Of a stretch of 64,000 nucleotides of DNA, positions 1 through 8,626 are shown piece after piece. Position 1 is the first letter of the stretch, and every line of letters starts with the position of its first letter. The notes under the pieces were generated by a model. The model had not been told where the DNA came from. It ran no database searches and was given only the letters and a program-made list of their open reading frames with translations. The stretch spans positions 62,001 to 126,000 of the forward strand of contig NZ_JAUSWX010000001.1 in assembly GCF_030815405.1 (NCBI RefSeq), in the 5' to 3' direction. The position numbers were made by a program, and so were the translations under genes. This DNA comes from Agromyces albus (GTDB lineage: Bacteria > Actinomycetota > Actinomycetes > Actinomycetales > Microbacteriaceae).

Positions 1-24
1 CCGCCTCCAACGAAAGGATTGCCC

Positions 25-657
25 GTGCCGGCCACTGACACCCTCTTGCCCGCCGACGTCATCGACCACCTCGTCGGCATCGCCCCCGGCGACCCGCTCG
101 ACGCGGTGCGCGACAACCGCCCCGAGGCGCGCGAACACGTACAGGGCAGCTTCCTCGCCCTGTTCGCGCCCGCTGACGCCTCGGCCGTCACACTTCAGGA
201 GCGCTACGCTATCGGCGCGTTCGTCGCGGCACTGCACGGCGTGGACGCGGCGGTCGAGTTCTACAGCGAGCTCCTGCTCGCCGGTGAGCCGGCAGGCTCG
301 GCGGCGCTCGACGTGATCCTCGCCGAGGCCGCCCACGCGAAGGCGTTCGGCCCGTACGGGGCGTTCCGCGGTCCGCTCGCCGCCGAGACGGTGGTCGGGC
401 CCGAGTACGCGGTCGACGATCTCGCCGGCGTGTACGTGCTCGGCGACCGGCTCGCATCGGCGATGGAGTTCGCGCACTTCCTCGTGTTTCACCCTCGCGA
501 CGCGTCGCGTGAGCGGTTGCAGCAGCTGCTCGACGGCGGCTGGAGCGTCGACGCGATCGTCACCCTCTCCCAGCTCGTGGCCTTCCTGACCTTTCAGATC
601 AGGGTGGTCGCCGGCCTCAACGCATTGAAGATCGACCTGGAAGGACGCCGCCCGTGA
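25..657 (+). CDS. CMD (carboxymuconolactone decarboxylase-like) domain protein
   Basis: A 210-residue soluble protein that I place, by overall resemblance, in the alkylhydroperoxidase/CMD-like family usually encoded directly before an AhpD-type partner. No CxxC redox pair is visible, so it is probably not itself a peroxidase. I chose the GTG at 25 rather than the in-frame TTG at 19 because GAAAGGA at 12-18 then sits 6 bases upstream. The stop overlaps the next start (GTGA), which indicates translational coupling. The gene begins at the window edge, so it may belong to an operon extending left. The exact reaction is unknown. Confidence 0.75.
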   Translation: MPATDTLLPADVIDHLVGIAPGDPLDAVRDNRPEAREHVQGSFLALFAPADASAVTLQERYAIGAFVAALHGVDAAVEFYSELLLAGEPAGSAALDVILAEAAHAKAFGPYGAFRGPLAAETVVGPEYAVDDLAGVYVLGDRLASAMEFAHFLVFHPRDASRERLQQLLDGGWSVDAIVTLSQLVAFLTFQIRVVAGLNALKIDLEGRRP

Positions 658-1250
658 ACGAGCGCCTCGCCCCATCCGCCACCATCACCGAGCCCGAGCG
701 ATTCACGCAGGACATGCTGAACTGGCGCACCTGGCTGCCGCCGCTCGACGAGGAGGACCTCACCGAGGAGCACTACGAGGCCCTCGTGCAGCGCAGCCGC
801 GCGAAGAACGAGTACTTTCGGCTGCTCGCGAGGGATGCGGCGATCCTGCGCGAGCGCACGAAGACTGACAACGACATCTTCTACAACACGAAGCAGGGTC
901 TTCCGCGCGCCGATCGAGAGATCGCTGCGACCGCGGCGAGCCGGTACAACGGATGCATCTACTGCGCCTCGGTGCATTCGGGTTTCGCGTCGCATCACTC
1001 GAAGCGACGCGACGACGTGCAGCGCCTCCTCGACGAGGGCGTGAGCGTCCAACTCGATCCGAGATGGACGGCGATCATCCGCGCCGCGGCCGCGCTCACG
1101 GCGACACCCCCGCGTTTCGGTCAGGCGACCCTCGACGAGGTTCGCGCGGCGGGCCTCGACGAGCTCGAGATCCTCGACGCGATCATGTCGGGCGCGTTTT
1201 TCAGCTGGGCGAATCGGCTGATGCTCGCGTTGGGGGAGCCGACGTACTGA
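654..1250 (+). CDS. AhpD-like alkylhydroperoxidase domain protein
   Basis: A 198-residue protein with the AhpD-type redox motif CIYCASVH (CxxC followed by His, near residues 100-107). In AhpD this motif forms the cysteine pair and proton-relay histidine that reduce peroxides or recycle AhpC. The GTG start overlaps the stop of the preceding CMD gene by four bases, so the two are very likely co-translated and may form a complex. The 3' end overlaps the convergent LysR gene by 50 bases. Substrate and electron donor cannot be read from the sequence. A role in peroxide defence tied to an upstream oxidoreductase is the usual context for this pair. Confidence 0.8.
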   Translation: MNERLAPSATITEPERFTQDMLNWRTWLPPLDEEDLTEEHYEALVQRSRAKNEYFRLLARDAAILRERTKTDNDIFYNTKQGLPRADREIAATAASRYNGCIYCASVHSGFASHHSKRRDDVQRLLDEGVSVQLDPRWTAIIRAAAALTATPPRFGQATLDEVRAAGLDELEILDAIMSGAFFSWANRLMLALGEPTY

Positions 1251-2238
1251 ACACGCGCGCTCGGCGCGCGACGTGCGACGGGCGGAGCATCTTCCACGCT
1301 GCGCCGTCGAGCGCGGCGAGGGTCGCGAGCGTCGCGCGGACGGCTCCCGTCGAGACCGCGGACTCTGGCGCGATCACGTGGATCTCGCGGTTTGCGTGCG
1401 GATTCAGCCGCCGCACCACTGCGCCCTTCGGGATCGCCGCGGTGCCGAGTGACAAGCGCGGCAGCACGGCGATCCCGAGGCCCCGCGAGACCATCCCGAG
1501 CGCGGCGATGAAGTTGTCGGTCTCGAGCGTGATGTTCGGTTCGTAGCCGACCGCCGCACACACGTCGACGACGTGCCCGCGGCACCGGGGGCATCCGGCG
1601 ATCCACTCATCGTCCTGGAGTGCGATGAGGTCGACGATGCGCTCGTCGGCGAGCGGATGGCCCTCGGGGAGGATCAGCAGCATCTGGTCGAGGAACAGGG
1701 TCTTCACCCAGAGGCCCTGGCGGTGCAGCGCGTCGAGGTCGAGCGGCTCGCTCGGGTACGAGGCGATGATCGCGACGTCGCACTGTCCGTCGAGCACGAG
1801 CTGGGTGGCATCCGGCGGTTCGGCCTCGGTGTAGCTCATGGAGATGCCCGGCCGGGACTCGCGCATCGTGCTGAGGAGCGTCGGCACGATGGTCGACGAC
1901 GCCGACGGGAAGCCGGCGAGCGAGACGCGGCCGGCGTTGAGCGACGCGAGCCCCGTGATCTGCGTCGACGCGTGGTCGAGCGCGTCGGAGATCTGCGGGG
2001 CGATGTCGGCGAGCACCTGCCCTGCCTCCGAGAGCCTGATCGTGCGGCCGGTGCGCACGAGCAGCGGCACGCCGAGGCGCGTCTCTGCTCGCTGCAGATG
2101 CTGGCTGATCGCCGGCTGGCTGAGCCCGAGCGCCCGGGAGGCGCCCGTGATCGATCCGGTCTCCTCGATGGCGCGGATGACGCGGATGGTCTGCAGGTCG
2201 ATGTCGAGCCGGCCGGGGCCGGTCGGGGTCTGGGCCAT
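1201..2238 (-). CDS. LysR-family transcriptional regulator
   Basis: A 345-residue LysR-type regulator. The N-terminal winged helix-turn-helix is clear (residues about 13-70, with the ASRALGLSQPAISQHLQ recognition region), followed by a periplasmic-binding-like effector domain. It is somewhat longer than the usual 290-310 residues because of a basic, low-complexity C-terminal tail that overlaps the convergent AhpD-like gene. It may control the neighbouring CMD/AhpD pair, but LysR genes usually diverge from their targets and this one converges, so the target is uncertain. Confidence 0.88.
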   Translation of the reverse strand: MAQTPTGPGRLDIDLQTIRVIRAIEETGSITGASRALGLSQPAISQHLQRAETRLGVPLLVRTGRTIRLSEAGQVLADIAPQISDALDHASTQITGLASLNAGRVSLAGFPSASSTIVPTLLSTMRESRPGISMSYTEAEPPDATQLVLDGQCDVAIIASYPSEPLDLDALHRQGLWVKTLFLDQMLLILPEGHPLADERIVDLIALQDDEWIAGCPRCRGHVVDVCAAVGYEPNITLETDNFIAALGMVSRGLGIAVLPRLSLGTAAIPKGAVVRRLNPHANREIHVIAPESAVSTGAVRATLATLAALDGAAWKMLRPSHVARRARVFSTSAPPTRASADSPS

Positions 2239-2517
2239 CGCTGACCTCCGGGTTGCGGGCGGAGGTGCGACTCTACTCGCGAGACGTGTCTGAGCGGTTA
2301 CGCCGCGGTGGGAGATGTCCGTGACTCAGTCACCCGACCAGCGGATAAGCAGGGAGTCGGGTCAGATCGTCAGGGGTGAGCGTCCCGACTTGGCGGGTAG
2401 TGCGTGGGGTGATTGCGCGGTCCATGCCGCCGCGCGCAAGTGCCCGGGCGACTCTGCATCTGCGGTCCGCGTGCGAACGTCGGCGACTCATACTCCGGCG
2501 TGTTCCAGGGGCTAGCG
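2239..2517. other. Gene-free stretch upstream of the alpha-glucoside operon
   Basis: This is the left part of a 485-base gap between the LysR start and the binding-protein start. I see no convincing open reading frame, RNA gene or repeat in it. The right part of the gap carries the two candidate LacI sites listed separately. Confidence 0.5.
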
Positions 2518-2638
2518 ATTCGTATCGAATGTCGCGACCCCTCCTCGGCACGTTAATGCTGTGTAAAAAGAAGCTCTACGGCTCGTCGGTGACCCTGAGG
2601 TGCGGTTACCGTGATCCGACCAGTTGATACGTATCGAC
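2518..2638. promoter_or_regulatory. Two candidate LacI-type operators (CGTATCGA pair)
   Basis: Site A is the imperfect palindrome ATTCGTATCGAAT at 2518-2530. Site B contains the perfect palindrome GATACGTATC at 2626-2635 with the CG centre typical of LacI-family sites. Both include CGTATCGA (2521-2528 and 2630-2637), 109 bases apart. They lie 90-200 bases upstream of the binding-protein start. The likely ligand is the LacI protein encoded as the last gene of this operon (7464-8477). Assignment is inference from position and symmetry. Confidence 0.5.
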
Positions 2639-2723
2639 GTTCCATCGAATCGAGGATCGACCCCAGCCCCGCAGTGCAGGTGCTCGACGGTCGTCCTCAC
2701 CCCTACTGAAGAGGACTCGGAAC

Positions 2724-3929
2724 ATGACCATCTTGAAGCAGCCTCGACGTGCCGTGATGGCCGCGTCGATCGTCATCGTCGGCATCGCGGGGCTCGCCGC
2801 CTGCAGCGCGCCGCCCTCCCAAGGTTCGTCTGCAGACTCCATCACCGTGTGGACCGGACTGCCGTATGACAGCTTCCAAGTACCGAACACCGAGAACTTC
2901 GAGCGCTGCGAGGAGGAGACCGGCATCTCGGTCGAGCTGCAGGACTTCCCGCCCGGCGAGCTCACCGGGAAGGTGCTCCAGGCCGCCACCTCGAACGACC
3001 TGCCCGATCTGCTCTACCTCGAGGGCACCGACCTGACACGGGTGGCGGAGACCGGTGTGCTGACCGACCTCGCCGACTACGACATCACGGCAGAGGGCTA
3101 CGACGCGAAGCTCCAGCAGATGGGAACCTACGACGGCACCCTCTACGGCGTCGCGCCCGGCGTGAACACGGTCGGCATGTTCTACAACAAGGGGATGTTC
3201 GCTGAGGCGGGTGTCGAGGTGCCGACGACATTCGCCGAACTGCGCGACGTCGCCGCGAAGCTCACCACCCCCGACCGGATGGGCTTGGCCCTCTCGGCTG
3301 GCTCCGGCGCAGGTCCTTACGTCTTCCTGCCGTTCCTGCTGAGCGCCGGAGGCGATCCTTCAGACCTGACGACACCCGAAGCGGCTGAGGCGCTCCAGCT
3401 CTGGAAGGACCTCGTCAGCGACGGAAGCACCTCGTCGTCGGCGGTCACCTGGGACTGGGACGCACAGGACTACTTCCGCGAGGGTAAGGCCGCCATGGTC
3501 ATGTCCGGATCCTGGTTGTTCAACGAGGCCGAAGGCCTCGGCATCGACCTCGGCGTCTTCCCGATTCCGAGCCCGGACGGCTCGGGCCCGTCGCGATCGC
3601 CGATCGGTGCGGAACTGTGGACCATCCCGGTGACGGATGATGCGCACCAGGCCGCGGCCGCCGAGGTGCTCTCCTGCATCACGAACGACGAGAACGCGCT
3701 GATCATGGCCGAGCAGTCCCGCCGTACCCCCGGCGACACCTCAGTCGGCGAAGACTACGCGGCGGAGTTCCCCGAGGAGGCGCCGCTCGTCGCGCTCATC
3801 CCCGACTCGTACCTTCGCGACCCCGAGCTGAACGGCAAGCAGACCGAGCAGCTCACCTACGCGATCCAGGATGCGATCGCGAACGGGACCGAGCCCGAGG
3901 AAGCCCTCGAGAAGGCCTCCGAGCAGTAA
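2724..3929 (+). CDS. ABC sugar-binding lipoprotein (CUT1)
   Basis: A 401-residue extracellular solute-binding protein of the CUT1 (MalE-like) class. It has a lipoprotein signal with the lipobox LAAC and acylated Cys27, followed by a typical sugar-binding fold rich in Trp and Tyr. It should capture an oligosaccharide outside the membrane and deliver it to the two permeases encoded next. It is the first gene of a five-gene operon that includes an alpha-glucosidase, so an alpha-glucoside is the likely ligand. A strong hairpin follows the gene, which may raise its level relative to the permeases. Confidence 0.9.
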   Translation: MTILKQPRRAVMAASIVIVGIAGLAACSAPPSQGSSADSITVWTGLPYDSFQVPNTENFERCEEETGISVELQDFPPGELTGKVLQAATSNDLPDLLYLEGTDLTRVAETGVLTDLADYDITAEGYDAKLQQMGTYDGTLYGVAPGVNTVGMFYNKGMFAEAGVEVPTTFAELRDVAAKLTTPDRMGLALSAGSGAGPYVFLPFLLSAGGDPSDLTTPEAAEALQLWKDLVSDGSTSSSAVTWDWDAQDYFREGKAAMVMSGSWLFNEAEGLGIDLGVFPIPSPDGSGPSRSPIGAELWTIPVTDDAHQAAAAEVLSCITNDENALIMAEQSRRTPGDTSVGEDYAAEFPEEAPLVALIPDSYLRDPELNGKQTEQLTYAIQDAIANGTEPEEALEKASEQ

Positions 3930-3938
3930 CCCCGGACG

Positions 3939-3972
3939 GGGGCTGGGGGCGTCGTCCATCGCCCCCAGCCCC
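3939..3972 (+). terminator. Intercistronic GC hairpin after binding-protein gene
   Basis: Thirteen-base arms (GGGGCTGGGGGCG at 3939-3951, complement at 3960-3972) flank an 8-base loop, with no T run. Lying between the binding protein and the first permease, it probably stabilizes the upstream message or attenuates transcription rather than ending it. Confidence 0.6.
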
Positions 3973-4021
3973 GGACAGATGGCGCTCGCCGAGCGCCGAG
4001 CAGACCTGAGGAGCTTGCCCC

Positions 4022-4927
4022 ATGGCCGCGATTACGACTTCGCGACGGATGACGACCGCACGACGAGAACGGTTGGGCTACCTGCTGTTCGTGGTCCCCG
4101 CCTTCCTGTACATCGTGTTCTTCTTCGGGTACCCGCTCGTGAAGAACGTCTGGATGGGTTTCGTCGACTTCCGCACGTCGACGTTCATCAACGGGCACGC
4201 ACCGTGGGTGGGCGTGGCCAACTACGCCGAGGTGCTCAGCGACCCGGTGGTGCCGCTCGCGACATGGAACACGATCGTCATCACCGTTGCGACCGTCGTC
4301 GCACAGCTCGTCATCGGTCTCGCTCTCGCGACGTTCTTCGCCAAGCGATTCGCTGGAAGCCGGTTCTACTCGAGTTCGATGCTGCTGCCGTGGCTTCTGC
4401 CATTGGTCACGACGGCGGCGGTCTGGAGGTGGCTCCTCCAGGAGCGCGGTCCGCTCATGACCCTGCTCGCACCGCTGGGCGTCACCGGCTCGCCGCTCGC
4501 CGACCCCGATGTGGCCCTCATCGCCATGATCATCGTCAACATCTGGCTCGGCATCCCCTTCTACGTCATCATCCTCGGCGCGGCGCTGCAGGGCGTCCCA
4601 TTGGACCAACTCGAGGCCGCACAGCTCGATGGCGCCGGCCGGTTCGGCCGCTTCTGGCACATCGTGCTCCCGAGCATCCGCCCGCAGGTACTCGTCGCGG
4701 CGACGCTCAGCGTCATCTACACACTCAAGATCCTCGAGCTCCCGCTGATCCTGACGGGCGGCGGTCCGGCCAACGCGACGCAGACGCTCGGCACAGTCGC
4801 GTACACCCTCTCGTTCAAGCAGTTCGAATTCGGTCAGGGCGCGGCAGTCGGCAACCTCCTCATGCTCATCACGCTCGTGGTAGCGATCGTGTACGTGTAC
4901 TTCGGTGCCCGCAAGGAGGAACGATGA
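4022..4927 (+). CDS. CUT1 ABC permease, MalF type
   Basis: A 301-residue inner-membrane permease of the CUT1 importer, with about six predicted membrane segments. The conserved EAA-type loop that contacts the ATPase is visible as LEAAQLDGAGRFGRFWHIVLP near residues 196-216. The ATG at 4022 follows a GAGGAG ribosome-binding site. It overlaps the next permease by ATGA at 4924-4927. There is no ATPase gene in the operon, so a shared MsiK-like ATPase encoded elsewhere is expected. Confidence 0.9.
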   Translation: MAAITTSRRMTTARRERLGYLLFVVPAFLYIVFFFGYPLVKNVWMGFVDFRTSTFINGHAPWVGVANYAEVLSDPVVPLATWNTIVITVATVVAQLVIGLALATFFAKRFAGSRFYSSSMLLPWLLPLVTTAAVWRWLLQERGPLMTLLAPLGVTGSPLADPDVALIAMIIVNIWLGIPFYVIILGAALQGVPLDQLEAAQLDGAGRFGRFWHIVLPSIRPQVLVAATLSVIYTLKILELPLILTGGGPANATQTLGTVAYTLSFKQFEFGQGAAVGNLLMLITLVVAIVYVYFGARKEER

Positions 4928-5742
4928 ACACGCGCGCACGGGTTCGCAGCGGCCTCAGTTCCGCCGTCGGAGCACTCATCCTCGCCGCCATGCTCTATCC
5001 GATCTTCTGGCTGGTCAGCGCATCGCTTCAGCCGGGGGCGACAGCGGCATCGGTGACACCGATCCCGCTCCCGTCCTCGCTCGATGCGTACGCGGAGGCG
5101 TTGAGCGACCAGTTCCGCAACATCGTCATCAGCCTCACCGTCGCCGTCGGCACGGCGGTACTGACGGTGGCGATCGCTGCACCCGCGGCGTTCGGGTTGT
5201 CGCGGCTCCGTTCACGATTCGTCGATGTGGTCCTGATCACGCTCTTCATCGCTCAGATCGTGCCGCCGATCGTGTTGTCCAACTCGCTCTACACCGTGTT
5301 CCACACGCTCGGCCTCTTGAACACGATCTTCGGCCTCATCCTGGCGAACGCCTCGAACACGCTGCCATTCGCGATCCTGCTGCTGCGGTCGTTCATGCGG
5401 GATCTCGACCCAGAACTCCTCGAGGCAGCACGACTCGATGGCGCCAGCGATCTGCGGACCTTCCGCTCGATCGTGCTGCCGCTGAGCCGCAACGCACTCA
5501 TCACTGCGGGAATTTTCGGCTTCCTCGCCGGATGGGGCGACTTCCTCTTCGCCCTCACGCTCACGACAGGATCCGATCTGCGAACCATGACGATCGGCAT
5601 TTACCAGTACATCGGATCACCGAACGTCGATTGGTCGACCGTGATGGCCGCCGGCGTGCTCGCATCCATCCCCGCCGTCATCTTGCTGCTCCTCCTGCAG
5701 CGCCATCTCCGAGCCGGCCTCGCCGCCGGGTCGGGCAAGTAA
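4924..5742 (+). CDS. CUT1 ABC permease, MalG type
   Basis: A 272-residue second permease subunit. I set the start at the ATG at 4924 because it overlaps the upstream stop (ATGA), has AGGA just before it, and begins a protein with the normal MalG-like N-terminus. The long in-frame extension upstream is an antisense-like shadow of the other permease. The EAA loop (LLEAARLDGASDLRTFRSIVL) is clear. It should pair with the 4022-4927 product to form the membrane channel. The GH13 gene follows after 15 bases. Confidence 0.9.
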   Translation: MNTRARVRSGLSSAVGALILAAMLYPIFWLVSASLQPGATAASVTPIPLPSSLDAYAEALSDQFRNIVISLTVAVGTAVLTVAIAAPAAFGLSRLRSRFVDVVLITLFIAQIVPPIVLSNSLYTVFHTLGLLNTIFGLILANASNTLPFAILLLRSFMRDLDPELLEAARLDGASDLRTFRSIVLPLSRNALITAGIFGFLAGWGDFLFALTLTTGSDLRTMTIGIYQYIGSPNVDWSTVMAAGVLASIPAVILLLLLQRHLRAGLAAGSGK

Positions 5743-5757
5743 TCGAGAAGGAACTCC

Positions 5758-7467
5758 GTGACCGACATCTCCACTGCCTCAACTGCGACCGTCGTCGACG
5801 ACGGGGCGGCCGCCCGATCGACCGACTGGTGGCGCTCCGCGGTGATCTACCAGATCTACCCGCGCTCGTTCGCCGACGCCAACGGCGACGGGATCGGGGA
5901 CCTGCCCGGGGTCACCGCGAAGCTCGGTGAGCTGGCCGAGCTCGGCGTCGACGCCATCTGGCTCTCGCCGTTCTACACCTCGCCCCAGAACGACGCGGGC
6001 TATGACGTCGCGGACTACGTCGACGTGGACCCGGTCTTCGGGACCTTGAGCGATTTCGACACCCTGCTCGAGACCGCGCACAGCTTCGGAATCCGGGTGA
6101 TCGTAGATCTCGTCCCCAACCACTCCTCGAGCGAGCATGACTGGTTCCGGCAGGCTCTCCTGGCCGGCCCGGGCAGTGATGAGCGCCGCCGATACATCTT
6201 CCGTGACGGGCTCGGCGAGGGCGGCGACCTCCCGCCCAACAACTGGCAGTCGTGCTTCGGCGGACCGGCATGGACCCGGACGGTGGACGCCGACGGCGCC
6301 CCGGGCCAGTGGTACCTCCATCTGTTCGACTCGACCCAGCCCGACTTCGACTGGAACAATCGCTGGACCAGGGATCGTTTCGTCGAGATCCTCCGCTTCT
6401 GGCTCGACCGCGGTGTCGACGGTTTCCGGGTCGATGTCGCCCATGGTCTGGCGAAGGCCGATGGCCTGCCCGACTACGAGGCCGACCCCGATGACTTCTT
6501 CCAGCCGACCCCGTACTGGGCGCTCGACGCCGTGCACGAGGTGTATCGGGAGTGGCGGGGAGTGCTCGAGCAGTACGGGCCCGATCGGATCCTCTGCGCG
6601 GAGGCCTGGGTCTCGCCGCTGGCGCGATTGGCCGAGTGGGTCCGGCCCGATGAGATGCACCAGGCCTTCAACTTCGAGTTCCTCGCCGCCGGTTGGGACG
6701 CGACGAGGCTGCGCAAGCTCATCGCCGACTCCATCGACGCGTTCGGCGCCGTCGGTGCGCCGAGCACCTGGGTGCTCTCGAACCACGACGTCGTCAGGCA
6801 CGCGACTCGCTTCGGTTACGAGAATGACGCGGTTCTCGTGCACGGCATCGGTCCGAAGACGCTCGACGTGCTCGATGCGCGAGGCGGACTCCGACGTGCT
6901 CGCGCGGCCACCGCGCTCATGCTGGCTCTGCCGGGGAGCGCGTACCTCTACCAGGGCGAGGAGCTCGGACTGCCCGAGGCGATCGACATTCCCGATGAAT
7001 CCCGCCAGGATCCGGCGTTCGCCCGAACCGGCGGAGAGCGCTACGGACGCGATGGTTGCCGTGTGCCGATCCCGTGGGAGGCATCCGCGCCGGCGTTCGG
7101 GTTCAGCCCAACGGGAAGGAGCTGGCTCCCTCAGCCGTCGACGTGGGCATCGTTCGCTTGGGATCGCCAGCGTTCGGATGCGCACTCGACACTGACGTTC
7201 TATCGTGAGGCGCTCGCCGCTCGCCGTGCCCACCGGCTCGGCAGCGGCGAGTTCGAGTGGGACGATCGCGTGAGCGGCGACGTGCTCGCATTCGTCGTCG
7301 GTGACATCCTGGTGGTCGCCAACCTCGGTTCGACCCCGGTGGAGATTCCAACGGGTGAGCCGGTGCTCTCGAGCGCGGACCTCGAAGACGGCCGTCTGCC
7401 TGGCGACACGACGATATGGTTGTCGGTAGGGCCCGACGCGCTCGCCGGAGGCCGGGAGGGGCGATGA
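5758..7467 (+). CDS. GH13 alpha-glucosidase
   Basis: A 569-residue cytoplasmic GH13 enzyme without a signal peptide. The catalytic residues are in place: nucleophile Asp226 in GFRVDVAHG, acid/base Glu282 in CAEAW, and transition-state Asp344 in SNHDVVR. The N-terminal QIYPRSFADANGDGIGDL motif is typical of alpha-glucosidase/oligo-glucosidase members, and it resembles the actinobacterial GH13_30 group. It should hydrolyse the imported alpha-glucoside to glucose. The GTG start at 5758 is preceded by GAAGGAAC. The stop overlaps the LacI start (ATGA). Whether it prefers alpha-1,4 or alpha-1,6 links cannot be told. Confidence 0.92.
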   Translation: MTDISTASTATVVDDGAAARSTDWWRSAVIYQIYPRSFADANGDGIGDLPGVTAKLGELAELGVDAIWLSPFYTSPQNDAGYDVADYVDVDPVFGTLSDFDTLLETAHSFGIRVIVDLVPNHSSSEHDWFRQALLAGPGSDERRRYIFRDGLGEGGDLPPNNWQSCFGGPAWTRTVDADGAPGQWYLHLFDSTQPDFDWNNRWTRDRFVEILRFWLDRGVDGFRVDVAHGLAKADGLPDYEADPDDFFQPTPYWALDAVHEVYREWRGVLEQYGPDRILCAEAWVSPLARLAEWVRPDEMHQAFNFEFLAAGWDATRLRKLIADSIDAFGAVGAPSTWVLSNHDVVRHATRFGYENDAVLVHGIGPKTLDVLDARGGLRRARAATALMLALPGSAYLYQGEELGLPEAIDIPDESRQDPAFARTGGERYGRDGCRVPIPWEASAPAFGFSPTGRSWLPQPSTWASFAWDRQRSDAHSTLTFYREALAARRAHRLGSGEFEWDDRVSGDVLAFVVGDILVVANLGSTPVEIPTGEPVLSSADLEDGRLPGDTTIWLSVGPDALAGGREGR

Positions 7468-8477
7468 CCGAGTCGAAGGGGTCGCGGCGGGTCTCGATGA
7501 CGGATGTCGCACGGCGTGCCGGCGTGTCGCAGAGCACAGTCTCCTATGTGCTGAGTGGATCGAGATCCATCTCGGATCGAACCCGGAAGGCCGTGGAGCG
7601 CGCGATCCAGGAGCTCGACTTCACGCCGAATGCTGCGGCGCAGGCACTGCGCGGGGAGCGAAGTGACACGCTCGTGCTCTCCTCGCCTGCGGACGACGCG
7701 TACAACGACGACACGGTGGGCGTCTACTACCTGGAAGTGGCGGCGGCGGCGCGCAGGGCGGGATGCGATCTGCTGCTTGCGACGGACGCGGCGGACAGCG
7801 GAGCCGCACTCCACCGGATCACGGCGAGTAAACGCGCCGATGCGGCCATCCTGATGTCGGTCATCGCGACGGACCCTCGCGTTCGGGCGCTCGAGCGCAA
7901 TGGCACCCCCGCGATCGCAATGGGAGACCCGACGCCGTTCAGTTCCATGCCATTCGTCGACTACGACTTCACCGCCGACGGGAGGTTGGCCGTCGACGCA
8001 CTTGTGTCGTGGGGCCACCGGTCGATGGTGTACGTCGCGTTCACCGACGACGAACTCGATGAGGGTCTTCTTTACGCGGAGCGTGGCATCGAAGGTGTTC
8101 GGGCAGCCGCGGAGCGGGCAGGGGCCCATGTGCACGTCATGCGATCTTCGAGGGACGTCGGGGAGCAGGCTCGGCGTCTCGATGCGCTGCTCGATGCCGA
8201 TCCGCGGCCGACGGCGCTTCTCTGCTCGTACCTGTCGGGGTTCGATCGCGCTCGGGGCCAGTTCCTCGCACGGCACCCAGAAGTCGATCCGGGTCGTTCG
8301 GTGATCGCGCTCGGCACGACCGGGCGCTCTGGAGGCCCGGGTGCCGACTCGACCAGGACGGTTCACTCGGTTCGCGACATCGCGGAGACAGCGGTGCGCA
8401 TGGCGCTTCTCGCCTCGACGGGGAAGCGGTCACCATCGCTCAAGCTGGTCCCCGACTTCGAGGTGCTCGGCGCCTGA
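7464..8477 (+). CDS. LacI-family repressor of the alpha-glucoside operon
   Basis: A 337-residue LacI-family regulator. The helix-turn-helix (MTDVARRAGVSQSTVSYVLSG) and hinge region are at the N-terminus, with a periplasmic-binding-like ligand domain behind. I used the ATG at 7464, which overlaps the GH13 stop and has GGGAGGGG upstream. As the last gene of the operon it is expected to autoregulate through the CGTATCGA sites upstream of 2724, released by the imported sugar or glucose derivative. Confidence 0.92.
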   Translation: MTESKGSRRVSMTDVARRAGVSQSTVSYVLSGSRSISDRTRKAVERAIQELDFTPNAAAQALRGERSDTLVLSSPADDAYNDDTVGVYYLEVAAAARRAGCDLLLATDAADSGAALHRITASKRADAAILMSVIATDPRVRALERNGTPAIAMGDPTPFSSMPFVDYDFTADGRLAVDALVSWGHRSMVYVAFTDDELDEGLLYAERGIEGVRAAAERAGAHVHVMRSSRDVGEQARRLDALLDADPRPTALLCSYLSGFDRARGQFLARHPEVDPGRSVIALGTTGRSGGPGADSTRTVHSVRDIAETAVRMALLASTGKRSPSLKLVPDFEVLGA

Positions 8478-8626
8478 GTCGGAGCGTCAGGCGGTCGGGG
8501 AATCGGGAGCCGAGCTGTAAAGCTCCGCGGATGCCCGCGGGCGCTGACGGATGCCAACGGCGGACTTCCGTCATCGGGGCGCTCGCCCCGGCGCGGCCTT
8601 CCGGCGCAACGACGGCGGTGGGGGAG

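Noticed and set aside
3857..4939. 360-codon minus-strand frame over the first MalF-type permease
   Set aside because: Highly charged Arg/Asp/Glu/His product, a typical complement of membrane-protein codons.
5779..7512. 577-codon minus-strand frame over the first GH13 gene
   Set aside because: Antisense shadow without domain signal.
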